A stretch of 64,000 bases of DNA from Archangium lansingense (GCF_026626635.1 NZ_JAPNKA010000001.1:1240001-1304000), one strand, 5' to 3'; positions 18,591 through 27,111 are shown, counted from the first letter of the stretch. Numbers and translations are program-made. Notes: generated from the letters alone by a model not told the origin.

Positions 18591-18645
18591 CGACGTGTCG
18601 ACAACGCACCCGGGCCCGGGTTTCGACACTTCTCGACGTGTCGAA
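18591..18645. promoter_or_regulatory. Putative upstream activating sites for the sigma-54 activator (peptide promoter)
   Basis: The 10-mer CGACGTGTCG occurs at 18591-18600 and 18634-18643, 43 bases apart (about four helical turns). The second copy is also part of an inverted repeat, arms TTCGACAC (18622-18629) and GTGTCGAA (18638-18645). The sites lie 73-125 bases upstream of the -24 element at 18716 and right after the activator gene. The same 10-mer occurs twice ahead of the kinase gene. Confidence 0.6.
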
Positions 18646-18715
18646 CGGCTTCCCAGCGCTCGTGTTCGAGCCTTTCGGGGGGACGATGTGTGCTGACCGC
18701 ACGTTTTCGTAGGTG

Positions 18716-18731
18716 TGGCATGCACGTTGCT
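18716..18731 (+). promoter_or_regulatory. Sigma-54 (-24/-12) promoter for the 54-residue peptide gene
   Basis: TGGCATGCACGTTGCT fits the consensus TGGCAYG-N4-TTGCW at every defined position, with correct GG-to-GC spacing. Transcription would begin near 18742, giving a leader of about 95 bases before the ATG at 18836. Confidence 0.7.
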
Positions 18732-18835
18732 AGGGCACGCGCAGCCGAAGCAGGGTACGAGAGGAGGGGGGCTTGGCCCTGGTTTCGGCAAGTTCCCAAG
18801 CTCCCGCTACAATCCGCGGAATCGGAGGGGAATCC

Positions 18836-19000
18836 ATGCTGTCGAAAAATCAGACGGAAGTGCTCGAGGAGCCGAAGCCCGAGGCCTCGACGGACATGCT
18901 GCTCAGTCAGGACGGGGTCCAGAAGTCGCTCAACCCGGCCCCCACCGCCATGGCCATGGCGGGCAATGGCGGGATGAATGATCCGCCCGTGGGGACGTGA
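18836..19000 (+). CDS. 54-residue peptide of unknown function under a sigma-54 promoter
   Basis: ATG at 18836 has a strong CGGAGGGG 6 bases upstream; the TGA is at 18998. The peptide begins MLSKNQTEVLEEPKPEASTD, continues with MLLSQDGVQKSLNPAPTAMA and ends with MAGNGGMNDPPVGT. It is hydrophilic, acidic in the first half and Ala/Met/Gly-rich in the second, with no Cys, no signal peptide and no membrane segment. The layout (acidic leader, small-residue C-terminal part) would suit a secreted or modified peptide, but no modifying enzyme gene is adjacent. It is the only coding candidate downstream of the -24/-12 promoter at 18716 and is convergent with the kinase gene ending at 19038. Confidence 0.6.
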   Translation: MLSKNQTEVLEEPKPEASTDMLLSQDGVQKSLNPAPTAMAMAGNGGMNDPPVGT

Positions 19001-19037
19001 GCATCCGGGCGCCATGAGCCGGCGCTCCGTCGCTGGC

Positions 19038-22000
19038 TCAGTCCTCATGCCGCGCGAGTGAACGGGAGCCGTCGAGCAGTTGCCGCATGCGCGGGAGCCG
19101 CGGCTCCCATTCCCGCGCCAGGTGGGGGTTGTCCTTCAGCGCCTGGGTGAGCTCCTCCCGGGCCTGGTTCAAGAGCCCCTGTTGTCCGGCGGCGGAGTCC
19201 TCCGCCTGCTCCAGCAGGAGGCTCGCGCGCAGGAGCCGGGCCTGGGGCCAGCGAGGACGTGCCCGCAGCACGTCCTCGGCCAGTGTGAGCCCCTGGGCCA
19301 GCACGGGCGCGGGGTCCTCGCCGCTCTTCCTCTTCCAGAAGGCCCACTCCCGATGGAAGTGGCCGAAGGCCAGCCGCGAGTCCTGGTTGGCCGGGTCCAG
19401 GTCGAGAGCCCTTCGGAAGGCTCGCGCGGCTTCCTCGAAGTCCTCGTCGCGCGCCTGTCCCCGCTGGGCCTTCCACCGGGCCTGGAGCTCACGCACCCGT
19501 CCCAGGTTCAGGGAGTTGTCGGAATCGCTGGGAGTCCGGTTCAGTGCCTGGAGGACCGCCTCCGACGCCCGCTCGAGGCTCCTGCGTGGGTCGCGTTCGT
19601 GCTCCAACTCGAAAGCCGCCCGGGTGTAGTGGGCCAGGCTCAGATTGGCCCAGGGCGTGTGGTGCTCTGGAGCGCGGTCGATGGCCTGCTGGAAGGCTGC
19701 CTCGGCCGCATGCACGCTGGGGCTCGGTTCCTCTCCGCGGGCGGACAGGTAGGTGGCGCGTCGCGCATGCACCCAGCCGAGGTTGTTGTAGGCGTTCACA
19801 CCCCGCGGAGCCAGGGCGATGGCCCGCTCGAAGGTGCGCTGGGCCTGGTCGAGCCGTGGGAAGGGGTCGCCCCCGTGGTCCCACGTCTCGTGGGCGAGCT
19901 GGACCAGGACCAGGCCCGTGGCGTTGAGCAGGTAGGTGAGCCCGGCGTCGATGGCGAGCCCTTCCTGATACCGAGCGAGTGCCTTCTCCAGCTCGGGCCG
20001 GGCATCCTCGCCCCGTGCCCTGACGTGCCTGGCCAGGTGCTCGTGGAGCTGCCCTTCGTAGAAGTAGCGCAGGACGTAGCGGGGATTGCGCGTCCGGACC
20101 TCGTCCAGCACGCCGCCGGCCTGCTCCAGGTCTCCCTCCGGCTCCGGGCCGCGCGGAAGCGAGGCGCGCAGGAGGTACGCGTTCACGAGGTCGATCCGGG
20201 CGTGCAACTGGCTCTCGTCCAGCCGGATGGCCAGGCGGAAGGCGTCGATCGCCCTGCCGAGCATGGGCAGGGAGTCCAGGCCGCTCTGCTGCTGGTGCTT
20301 CGCCCACGTCATGTAGACGAGCCCGCGCATCAGGTGGACCTCGCCATCCTGATCCTCCGGGGCGATTCCCTCGAGGAGCTCGGCGGCCTTCTGGAGCTGC
20401 GCGTAGGGCTCCAGGTTGTCCTTCTGGCGGAGCCGGCCCCAATGCAGGAAGAGCGCGCCCAGCTCCAGCCTCGCTTCGGGCCGCGCGGGGGCGGACTCCC
20501 AGGCCTCCTGCGCGGCGGCCAGTGCCTTCTGGAGGTGCTCCCGGGCCTCCGCGCCCCGGGTGGCGTGGTGCTCCGCCAGACGGCGGTGGAAGCGCGCCTC
20601 CAGGACGCGGGATTCGTAATGATCGGGCGCCACCGTGAGCGCGCGAGCCACTGCCTGGAGACCGCGCTGCAGGGGGGGCTCGATGTTCCCCTGTCCATAC
20701 AGCTCCATCTCCAGCTCGGCGCGCTCGAGCTGCGCCAGCGCATGGTGGACGGCCGGGTCGCTCCGGCCGATGTCCGCGGCCCGCTCGTAGCTCCGGCGGC
20801 TGGCGCCAAAAGCGGCCCGGGCCTGCTCGTACCTGCCCTGGCTCCAATGCCGGGTGGCCGACGCCAGGAAGATGTCTCCCCGGAGCATGGGGGCCGCGTA
20901 GAAACCGGGAGGCCCGTTGCCCAGCGCGTCCAGGCGCGCCAGGGCCTCATCGTGGCGTCCCTCGAAGAAGGCGATCAGCGCCGCCACGTAGTCGGGCGGC
21001 ACGGGCGCGCCCTCGCTCCGCCGGAGGAAGCCCAGGGCCGGGTCCCTGAAGTGACGCTCGAGCTCACGCTTCCGGGCCTCGAGTTGCTGCAGGGGAGAGG
21101 TGTCGCCGGGGCCCGTCTTCGCGCGCAGCTGCTGGTATTGGCGCTCGGCCTCCAGGAGCTGTTGCTGGTAGAGGTTCCCCAGCACGAGGGCCAGCGCATA
21201 GGCGGCCCGGGGCTCGTGGTAACCCCGCGCCCACGCGGCGTCCAGGTGCTCCCGGGCTTTCGCCGTGTCTCCGAGCGCGAGGTAGCCCTGCCCCAGGGCG
21301 TAGTGGCCCGGCCCCTGGCCCAGGTTGCCGGCCTCGCGCATGTCGGCCTCCAGCTCGCGCATCCACGCGCGGATGCTCTCCCGGTCCGGGCGGGTGTCAT
21401 GCGCGGGCGACAGGTGGGACTGGAGCGCGTGGCTCTCGATGTCCTTCACCTTCGCGGTGAATCGACTGGCCAGGCGCGCGCGCTCGGAGGCCTCGCTGCG
21501 CTCCAGGGCGGCCTGCCCCAGGGCGAGTGTCACCAGGACGAGCGCCCCCGAGCCCATGGCCACGGCGGCCCGGTGCTTGCGGACCTTCTTGCGCAGGCGG
21601 TACCAGGTTCCGGTGGGACGTGCGTGCACCAGCTCGCCATTGAGGAAGCGGCTCAGGTCCTCGGCCAGGGCGCGCGCCGAGTCGTAGCGGGCCGAGCGCT
21701 CCTTCTCCAGGCACTTGAGGACGATGGCCTCCAAATCCGCCGGGATGTCCGCGTCGAGCGCGCGCAGGGGCCGGGGCTCCACGGTGGAGATGTTGCTGAG
21801 CACTTCCAGGTGGTTGCTGCCCTGGACGGGGTGGCTGCCGGTCAGCAGGTGGTAGAGCGTGGCGCCCAGGCTGTAGACGTCCGCGCGCCTGTCCAGCCGC
21901 GACACCTCTCCCCGGGCTTGCTCGGGCGCCATGTAGTGGGGCGTGCCCACCACGGAGCCGGTGGCCGTCACTCCCTCCTTCCAGTCGCGCGCCAGCCCGA

Positions 22001-22760
22001 AGTCCACCACGTAGGGCTCGAGCTTCCCGTCCTGGGAGCGTGCCACCATGATGTTGGAGGGCTTGAGATCCCGATGGATGAGGCCGGCGCGGTGGGCCTC
22101 GTGCACGCCCTCGGCGACGTCCCGGAGCACCATCGCCTTCTGCTCGACGGTGAGCTGCTTCGCCAGCAGGTTCAACGGCTTCCCGTCGATGTACTGCATG
22201 GCGATGTACGTCTTCCCCTCGACCTCGCCGACCTCGTACACCTGACAGACGCGCTCGTGCACCACGCGGGCCTGGGCGCGGGCCTCGAAGACGAAGCGGC
22301 GGGCGGAGTCGGGGTCATCGTCGCGGACGAACTTGAGGGCGACGTCGCGGCGCAACCGCGGATCATGCGCGAGGAAGACTCGGCCCATGCCGCCCTGGCC
22401 GAGCAGGCGGATGGGCTGATAGCGCTCCCAGCCAGGCACCGGAAACTCCATGGCCCCCACGGCGGGCAGCTCGCGCGAGGGAGGCTTCACCGTCATGGTG
22501 TCGTCGTGCGGAGGGGCTCCCGCCGGGAGTATCGAGGTCCGGGTCGGCTCCTCCTGGTACTCCCTGCGCAGCGAGGCGAGCGAGTCCGCGGACAGCCGCC
22601 CCTGCTCCACGAGCAGCTCCAGCGGAGGCCGCCCCAAGCGGAGCGCCTCCGAGTGCAAAGCCTCCGCCTCCTTTTTGGAGAGAAGGCCCTCGGCCACGGC
22701 CATGCGCAGCTCCGAGTCAAACCCATCGGGCACGGAAGACTCCCAGCGTGAGAGCGCCAT
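19038..22760 (-). CDS. Transmembrane Ser/Thr protein kinase with large TPR region
   Basis: 1240 residues from the ATG at 22760 (GGAGGTGG upstream). A helical N-terminal segment (residues 1-70) precedes a Hanks-type kinase domain (about 110-375): IRLLGQGGMGRVFLAHD, VALKF lysine, HRDLKPSNIMV catalytic loop, DFGLA, GTPHYMAPEQ, so it should be active. One membrane span (AVAMGSGALVLVTLALGQ, about residue 400) follows, then about 800 residues of TPR-like helical repeats (examples: AYNNLGWVHARRA, PENHTPWANLS-like units with AL-AL spacing), presumably periplasmic. The start at 22760 is favoured over an upstream ATG at 22811, because a sigma-54-type promoter (22795-22810) lies between them. It probably senses envelope or protein-partner signals and phosphorylates cytoplasmic targets; the FHA-like activator at 16962 is a plausible partner (inference). 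Confidence 0.9.
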   Translation of the reverse strand: MALSRWESSVPDGFDSELRMAVAEGLLSKKEAEALHSEALRLGRPPLELLVEQGRLSADSLASLRREYQEEPTRTSILPAGAPPHDDTMTVKPPSRELPAVGAMEFPVPGWERYQPIRLLGQGGMGRVFLAHDPRLRRDVALKFVRDDDPDSARRFVFEARAQARVVHERVCQVYEVGEVEGKTYIAMQYIDGKPLNLLAKQLTVEQKAMVLRDVAEGVHEAHRAGLIHRDLKPSNIMVARSQDGKLEPYVVDFGLARDWKEGVTATGSVVGTPHYMAPEQARGEVSRLDRRADVYSLGATLYHLLTGSHPVQGSNHLEVLSNISTVEPRPLRALDADIPADLEAIVLKCLEKERSARYDSARALAEDLSRFLNGELVHARPTGTWYRLRKKVRKHRAAVAMGSGALVLVTLALGQAALERSEASERARLASRFTAKVKDIESHALQSHLSPAHDTRPDRESIRAWMRELEADMREAGNLGQGPGHYALGQGYLALGDTAKAREHLDAAWARGYHEPRAAYALALVLGNLYQQQLLEAERQYQQLRAKTGPGDTSPLQQLEARKRELERHFRDPALGFLRRSEGAPVPPDYVAALIAFFEGRHDEALARLDALGNGPPGFYAAPMLRGDIFLASATRHWSQGRYEQARAAFGASRRSYERAADIGRSDPAVHHALAQLERAELEMELYGQGNIEPPLQRGLQAVARALTVAPDHYESRVLEARFHRRLAEHHATRGAEAREHLQKALAAAQEAWESAPARPEARLELGALFLHWGRLRQKDNLEPYAQLQKAAELLEGIAPEDQDGEVHLMRGLVYMTWAKHQQQSGLDSLPMLGRAIDAFRLAIRLDESQLHARIDLVNAYLLRASLPRGPEPEGDLEQAGGVLDEVRTRNPRYVLRYFYEGQLHEHLARHVRARGEDARPELEKALARYQEGLAIDAGLTYLLNATGLVLVQLAHETWDHGGDPFPRLDQAQRTFERAIALAPRGVNAYNNLGWVHARRATYLSARGEEPSPSVHAAEAAFQQAIDRAPEHHTPWANLSLAHYTRAAFELEHERDPRRSLERASEAVLQALNRTPSDSDNSLNLGRVRELQARWKAQRGQARDEDFEEAARAFRRALDLDPANQDSRLAFGHFHREWAFWKRKSGEDPAPVLAQGLTLAEDVLRARPRWPQARLLRASLLLEQAEDSAAGQQGLLNQAREELTQALKDNPHLAREWEPRLPRMRQLLDGSRSLARHED

Positions 22761-22794
22761 GTTACCGCCACCTCCGAGCGGATGGAGGCCCCTC

Positions 22795-22810
22795 AGCAAG
22801 GGACACGCCA
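22795..22810 (-). promoter_or_regulatory. Sigma-54 (-24/-12) promoter for the Ser/Thr kinase gene
   Basis: Minus strand reads TGGCGTGTCCCTTGCT, matching TGGCAYG-N4-TTGCW at all defined positions but one (G for A at position 5), with correct spacing. Predicted transcription start near 22784, 24 bases before the ATG at 22760. Confidence 0.65.
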
Positions 22811-22847
22811 ACGTCCGGCCCTTGGAGTTCCCAGGACTTCGGCGGAG

Positions 22848-22880
22848 CCGACACGTCGGTTGCCTGCTCCGACGTGTCGG
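22848..22880. promoter_or_regulatory. Palindromic site pair upstream of the kinase sigma-54 promoter
   Basis: CCGACACGTCGG (22848-22859) and CCGACGTGTCGG (22869-22880) are perfect reverse complements separated by 9 bases. Each contains the 10-mer CGACGTGTCG (one on each strand) also found twice at 18591-18643. Centre-to-centre distance is 21 bases, two helical turns, and the pair sits 38 bases beyond the -24 element. The hairpin could also end transcription of the amidohydrolase gene, but no T-run follows. Confidence 0.6.
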
Positions 22881-22889
22881 AAAGGTAAC

Positions 22890-24578
22890 TCAGCGGGCCT
22901 GGTGGACCTCGGCGCCGGCCACCACTGTGAGTTTCACCTGGGCCTGGAGCAGTTCCGCAGGGGGCGCCTCTACCGGATCCACCGAGAACGCCACGAAGTC
23001 CGCGTCCATGCCCGGCTTCAATCGGCCCCTCTCGTTTTCCGCGAAAGCGGCGTAGGCCGCGCCCACCGTGAAGCCCTCCAGGGCCTCCTCGCCGCTCAGC
23101 CGCTGCGTGGGAAACCACCCGTTGAGGGGCTGGCCCTCGGCGTCCTGCCGCGTGCGCGCCGCATACAGCCCCAGCAGCACGTCCGGACGCTCCACCGGGA
23201 AGTCGCTGCCAAACGCCAGCGGCGCCCCCGACTCCTTCAGCTTGCGCCACGCGTACGCACCCTGGATGCGCTCGGGCCCCACGCGCGTCTCCGCCCAGGG
23301 CATGTCGCTCGTCGCGTGTGTGGGCTGCATGCTCGCCACGAAGCCGGCCTGGCCCATCCGGACGATGTCCTCCAGCCGCATCACCTGCGCGTGCTCCACC
23401 CGGTGCCGCAGGTGGCGCGTCCCGGTGGCCTCGGCCTGGCGCAGCAGCGTCTCCAGCACCAGCGTGTTCGCCCGGTCTCCAATCGCGTGCGTGGCCACCT
23501 GGAAGCCGCGCGCCATGAAGGCCTTCGCCCGCGCCTCATACTCCTCGGGCGTCAGCAGCAGCAGCCCGCGGTGGCCCGGCTCGTCGCTGTACGGTGCGTG
23601 CAGCGCCGCGCCCCGGCTCCCCAGCGCCCCGTCCATGCTCAGCTTCACCGAGCGCAGCGTCAGCATCCGGCCCTGGAAGGGGCCGTCGCGCAGGTACGTC
23701 TCGCGGGCCACTCCCATGCCATCCGCCATCACGTAGACGCGCACCGGCAGCCGGCCCTCCTTGTCCCAGCGCTGCAGCAGCCGGAAGGTGCGCAGATCCA
23801 TGCCCGCGTCGTGCACGCCCGTCAGCCCCACCTCGGCGCAGCGTGCGAGTGCCGCGGCGAGCTGTGCCTCGTGCTGCGCGCCCGTGAGCGGCGGCAGCAC
23901 CGCGGTCACCAGGTTCATCGCGTTGTCCACGAGGATGCCCGTGGGCTCGCCGTCCGGACCGCGCAGGATGCGGCCTCCCTCCGGGTCCGGCGTGTCCTTC
24001 GTAATCTTCGCGCGCCGCAGCGCCTCGCCATTCACCCACAGCGCGTGGCCGTCAATGCGCTCGAGCACCACGGGCGTCTTCGGCAGCTTCGCATCCAGCT
24101 CCGTCCGGCCGGGGAAGCTCTTCTCCGGCCAGTCGTTCTGGTCCCAGCCCTGGCCGATCAGCCAGTCCCCCTGCCAGGCCGTGGTGGGAGCGGAGGCCAC
24201 GCGCGACAGCACTTCGTCACGCGAAGCCGTGCCCTCCAGCCGCACCCCGGCGAGACTGCCGCCGAGGCCCGCCAGGTGCCCGTGCGCGTCGATGAGGCCG
24301 GGCACCACCGTTGCGTCTCCCAGGTCCACCACCCGCGCTCCCGCTCCTGCCGCGGCGAGCACCTCGTCTCGGGTGCCCACCGCGAGCACCTTCCCCGCGC
24401 GCACGGAGAGCGCTTCGGCCATGGGTCGCTCCGCATCGAGCGTCCGCACGCGCCGCGCCACATACACGGTGGTGGTGGAAAAAGAGGAGGCCTGCTGCGT
24501 CTCCGGCGAGTGCCGGGCACATCCGGCCACGCACGCGACGAGGAGCACCGCGCCAAGGAGGGACTTCATACCGTGCAT
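22890..24578 (-). CDS. Exported lipoprotein amidohydrolase (YtcJ/imidazolonepropionase-like superfamily)
   Basis: 562 residues. A lipoprotein signal (MKSLLGAVLLVACVAGC) with lipobox VAGC places it in the envelope. The body is an amidohydrolase-3/YtcJ-type metal-dependent hydrolase: VVPGLIDAHGHLAGLG carries the first metal-binding His pair (HGH), GVHDAGMD, ATHAIGDRANTLVLE and HRVEHAQVM supply further His ligands, and APLAFGSDFPVERPD the catalytic Asp. Substrates in this group are amide, carbamate or N-formyl bonds; this one is unknown. AAGGTGAGCG precedes the ATG at 24578. It follows the M56 peptidase gene in the same direction, 89 bases downstream of it. Confidence 0.87.
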   Translation of the reverse strand: MHGMKSLLGAVLLVACVAGCARHSPETQQASSFSTTTVYVARRVRTLDAERPMAEALSVRAGKVLAVGTRDEVLAAAGAGARVVDLGDATVVPGLIDAHGHLAGLGGSLAGVRLEGTASRDEVLSRVASAPTTAWQGDWLIGQGWDQNDWPEKSFPGRTELDAKLPKTPVVLERIDGHALWVNGEALRRAKITKDTPDPEGGRILRGPDGEPTGILVDNAMNLVTAVLPPLTGAQHEAQLAAALARCAEVGLTGVHDAGMDLRTFRLLQRWDKEGRLPVRVYVMADGMGVARETYLRDGPFQGRMLTLRSVKLSMDGALGSRGAALHAPYSDEPGHRGLLLLTPEEYEARAKAFMARGFQVATHAIGDRANTLVLETLLRQAEATGTRHLRHRVEHAQVMRLEDIVRMGQAGFVASMQPTHATSDMPWAETRVGPERIQGAYAWRKLKESGAPLAFGSDFPVERPDVLLGLYAARTRQDAEGQPLNGWFPTQRLSGEEALEGFTVGAAYAAFAENERGRLKPGMDADFVAFSVDPVEAPPAELLQAQVKLTVVAGAEVHQAR

Positions 24579-24667
24579 CGCTCACCTTTCAGACTGCCCC
24601 GGTTGCCGGGGTCGGTGGCGCTGCACTCTGGCGCACTCGCGCGTGACTGGGAAATGCGTGGGGACTG

Positions 24668-26695
24668 CTAGCGCTTGACGGGCTCGGCCACCCCCTTCCG
24701 CACCGCGTCATCCAGGAGGGCCCGCGCCTTCTGCTGGGCCTCGCGGTTGGCCTTCTCCATCTGCTCGCCGAGCTCCTCCATCGGCTCGCTGTACTTCTCC
24801 ATCTCCTTGCCGAGCGCATCCATCTGCCGGCCGAACTCCTCCATCGGCTCGTTGTGCTTGTCCATCTCGTCGCCGAGCGCATCCATCTGCCGGCCGAGCT
24901 CGTCCATCTGCTTCTCGAGGGCGTCCTGCTCGCGCTCCAGTTGCTCCTCCTGGCGCTCGAGCTCCGGGGACTCCTTGTCGTGCTCCCGCTCGTAGCGGCG
25001 CTGCGCGAGGGAGACCTCCGCCAGCTTCAGCCCGATCTCCCCCATCTTCTCGCCGAGCTCGCCCTGCTTCTTCCCGAGCGCGCCCATCCGCTCGCCGACC
25101 TCCGACTGCTTGTCGCCGACTCCGGACTGCTTGTTTCCGAGCTCCGACATCTTCCGGCCAATCTCCTCCTGCTTCTTGCCCAGCTCCTGCTGCTTCTTGC
25201 CGATCTCCTCCATGGGCGCGAAGAGGCTCTCGAAGGTCTTCAGCGTCGCCGCATCCCGGATGAGGTACTCCTGCTCATCCTGGCGCATATAAAGGAGGGG
25301 CTGGTTCCCACCCGCCGCGAGGGCGCGGGCCCGGCGCAGGTCGCGCATCGAGCCGGACATCGACGCGCTGTCGGACGAGCGCAGGAGGACATAGGAGAAC
25401 AGGTCCTCGTCCTCGTCCCCCTGGACGTCGATGACCTGCGTGCTCGGGGCAGCGGGGGGCTTCGGCGGGGCGGCCGGGGGCGCCGCGAGGGCGAGTCGGG
25501 GCAGGGCGGCCGGAGCCTTCGCGGGGATGGCCAGGGCGGGCTCCGAGGGCTTCACGGGCACGGCGGGCGGAGTGACCGCGGCCGGCGCCAGGGCGACCGG
25601 GGGCGCGGCGGTGGCGGTGGCGGGCGTCTCCCGGGCCACCACCTGGAAGGGGACGAGTGCCACCACGGCGAGTCCTCCCAGGGTCCAGCGAATCCACTGA
25701 CGGCGCTGCTTCGAATCAGTACTCGCGTGTTCCAGCATGGCGATTCTCCGTTTCAGGGCTGCGAGGTGTGACGAGGCACCAGGCATCGCCGCGGCAGCCG
25801 GAGCGCGGGCGACACCAAAGACGAGGAGCAGCCGCCCGTACTCGCGGGGCGCGGCACCGGTGGCCTGGAGCGCGGCGGCGTCACAGGCCTCCTCTCGGGC
25901 GAGCGCGTACTCACGGCACGCCCGCCGCACGAGTGGATGGAAGAAGAAGGCCACCTGCGCGAGCGCCGGCACCCAGCCGAGCCACAGGTCCCCGCGCCGC
26001 ACGTGGGCGAGCTCGTGTGCCAGCGCCATGCGCTGCTCCAGCGGGGACAGCGTCTCCAGCGCTCGGCGCGGGAAGATGACCTCGGGGCGCAGCAGGCCCA
26101 TCGCGAGCGGGCTGGGCGCGTGCTCGGAGACGAGCAGCCGGGGGATGCGTGTGAGGCCCAGCTCGCGCCCGAGGACCTCCGCCGCCTGTTGCAGGGTGGA
26201 CTCCTCCAGGGGCCGGGCCTCACGCCGGATGCGGCGAAGCTGCACGAGCCCCCGAAGCAGCTCGCGGCCCTGCCATGCAATGCCCCCGAGCCACAGGAGC
26301 AGCGCTCCCAGCAGCAGCGGCCGCCAGTCCCTGCGCGTCTCGCGAGCCTCGGGTGCGTGCACTTCTGGAGTAGGCGTGCCCCCCTTGTTGCTGGCCATGG
26401 GCCTCGTGCCCTCGAGGGCCACGGCGGGGGCCTCCGTCTTCACGATGGCCACGGGCACCTCGGACGCGGGCAGCAGCGGCAGGCGCACCGCTCCGGGCAT
26501 GCACAGCCCCACCAGGCACTTGAGCCCCACGAGCCACCAGAGGGTGGTCCGCACGGAAGCGGGGAGCTTCGGCAGCAGGCGCGTAATGGCCCACACCACC
26601 AGCGCCCAGAGTGCTCCCTGCCACGTCACCTGCAGCAGCGTCCGCAGCACACCGAGCCCGTGCTCCATCACCGTGTGCACGTCCATGGCGCTCAT
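24668..26695 (-). CDS. M56 (BlaR1/MecR1-type) metallopeptidase with glycine-heptad coiled-coil tail
   Basis: 675 residues. The N-terminal half has membrane spans (LWALVVWAITRLL, LWWLVGLKCLVGLCMP, LLLGALLLWLGGIAW) and the zinc protease motif HELAH (MALAHELAHVRRGDLW, about residue 230) with a downstream REEACDAAAL, as in BlaR1 peptidase domains. After another span (WTLGGLAVVALVPF, about 340) comes a Pro/Ala-rich linker, then, instead of the penicillin-binding sensor of BlaR1, a small domain and a long heptad region: eight units such as ELGKKQE, EIGRKMS, ELGNKQS each with Gly third, and a second block with DALGDEM and PMEELGEQM. It should cleave the BlaI-type repressor encoded just upstream. The ATG at 26695 overlaps that gene's TGA. 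Confidence 0.9.
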   Translation of the reverse strand: MSAMDVHTVMEHGLGVLRTLLQVTWQGALWALVVWAITRLLPKLPASVRTTLWWLVGLKCLVGLCMPGAVRLPLLPASEVPVAIVKTEAPAVALEGTRPMASNKGGTPTPEVHAPEARETRRDWRPLLLGALLLWLGGIAWQGRELLRGLVQLRRIRREARPLEESTLQQAAEVLGRELGLTRIPRLLVSEHAPSPLAMGLLRPEVIFPRRALETLSPLEQRMALAHELAHVRRGDLWLGWVPALAQVAFFFHPLVRRACREYALAREEACDAAALQATGAAPREYGRLLLVFGVARAPAAAAMPGASSHLAALKRRIAMLEHASTDSKQRRQWIRWTLGGLAVVALVPFQVVARETPATATAAPPVALAPAAVTPPAVPVKPSEPALAIPAKAPAALPRLALAAPPAAPPKPPAAPSTQVIDVQGDEDEDLFSYVLLRSSDSASMSGSMRDLRRARALAAGGNQPLLYMRQDEQEYLIRDAATLKTFESLFAPMEEIGKKQQELGKKQEEIGRKMSELGNKQSGVGDKQSEVGERMGALGKKQGELGEKMGEIGLKLAEVSLAQRRYEREHDKESPELERQEEQLEREQDALEKQMDELGRQMDALGDEMDKHNEPMEEFGRQMDALGKEMEKYSEPMEELGEQMEKANREAQQKARALLDDAVRKGVAEPVKR

Positions 26696-27087
26696 TCCTC
26701 CCCCTCCTTCTTCGACTTGAGCCGGGCCACGGCTTCCTCCAGCTGGCGCAGCTCCTCGTCACTGACCTCATCGGCCTGGGACAGCCACGTGGCGAAGGGC
26801 GACAGCGAGCCCGCCAGCGACTTCTGCACGAAGTCCCCCACCACGCCCCGCAGCAGCTCCGCCAGCGGCACGCTCGAGCTGTACTGGTAGACGCCCTCCA
26901 CCTTGTGCCGCGTGAGGTGCCCCTTGCTGCGCAGCCGCTCCATCACCGTGAGGATGGTCGAGCGCGCCAGCCCCTGCGGCTCGCCGAACTTCTCCGCCAC
27001 CTCACCCACGGTCGCGGGGCCGTGCTCCGCCACCCAGCGCAGCACCACCAGCTCCTGGTCTCCCACCGGCTTCTTCATGCGCTCCAT
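26692..27087 (-). CDS. BlaI/MecI/CopY-family repressor
   Basis: 131 residues from the ATG at 27087 (a GTG at 27111 in frame would add eight). The winged-helix DNA-binding part reads VGDQELVVLRWVAEHGPATV, EVAEKFGEPQGLARSTILTV, MERLRSKGHLTRHKVEGVYQY, typical of BlaI/MecI repressors, followed by a helical dimer domain (LLRGVVGDFVQKSLAGSLS). It shares an ATGA overlap with the M56 peptidase gene, the classic repressor-sensor arrangement. Two dyad sites of BlaI type lie just upstream at 27092 and 27127, so autoregulation is expected. Confidence 0.92.
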   Translation of the reverse strand: MERMKKPVGDQELVVLRWVAEHGPATVGEVAEKFGEPQGLARSTILTVMERLRSKGHLTRHKVEGVYQYSSSVPLAELLRGVVGDFVQKSLAGSLSPFATWLSQADEVSDEELRQLEEAVARLKSKKEGEE

Positions 27088-27091
27088 CCGC

Positions 27092-27111
27092 GTGACTACA
27101 AGTGTCGTCAC
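27092..27111. promoter_or_regulatory. BlaI-type operator 1
   Basis: GTGACTACAAGTGTCGTCAC is an imperfect dyad with ACA-N2-TGT core, immediately upstream of the repressor ATG at 27087. It resembles BlaI/MecI operators (TACA/TGTA dyads). Confidence 0.7.

Noticed and set aside
19080..22751. Long plus-strand open frame opposite the Ser/Thr kinase
   Set aside because: Shadow of the kinase/TPR gene; no ribosome site and no protein-like motifs.
22761..22811. Upstream ATG start (22811) for the Ser/Thr kinase
   Set aside because: It lies at the -24 element of the predicted promoter, upstream of the predicted transcription start, whereas the ATG at 22760 has GGAGGTGG.
22848..22880. Simple rho-independent terminator for the amidohydrolase gene
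   Set aside because: No T-run follows on the minus strand, and the same 10-mer recurs upstream of another sigma-54 promoter, so a regulatory role is preferred, though termination is not excluded.
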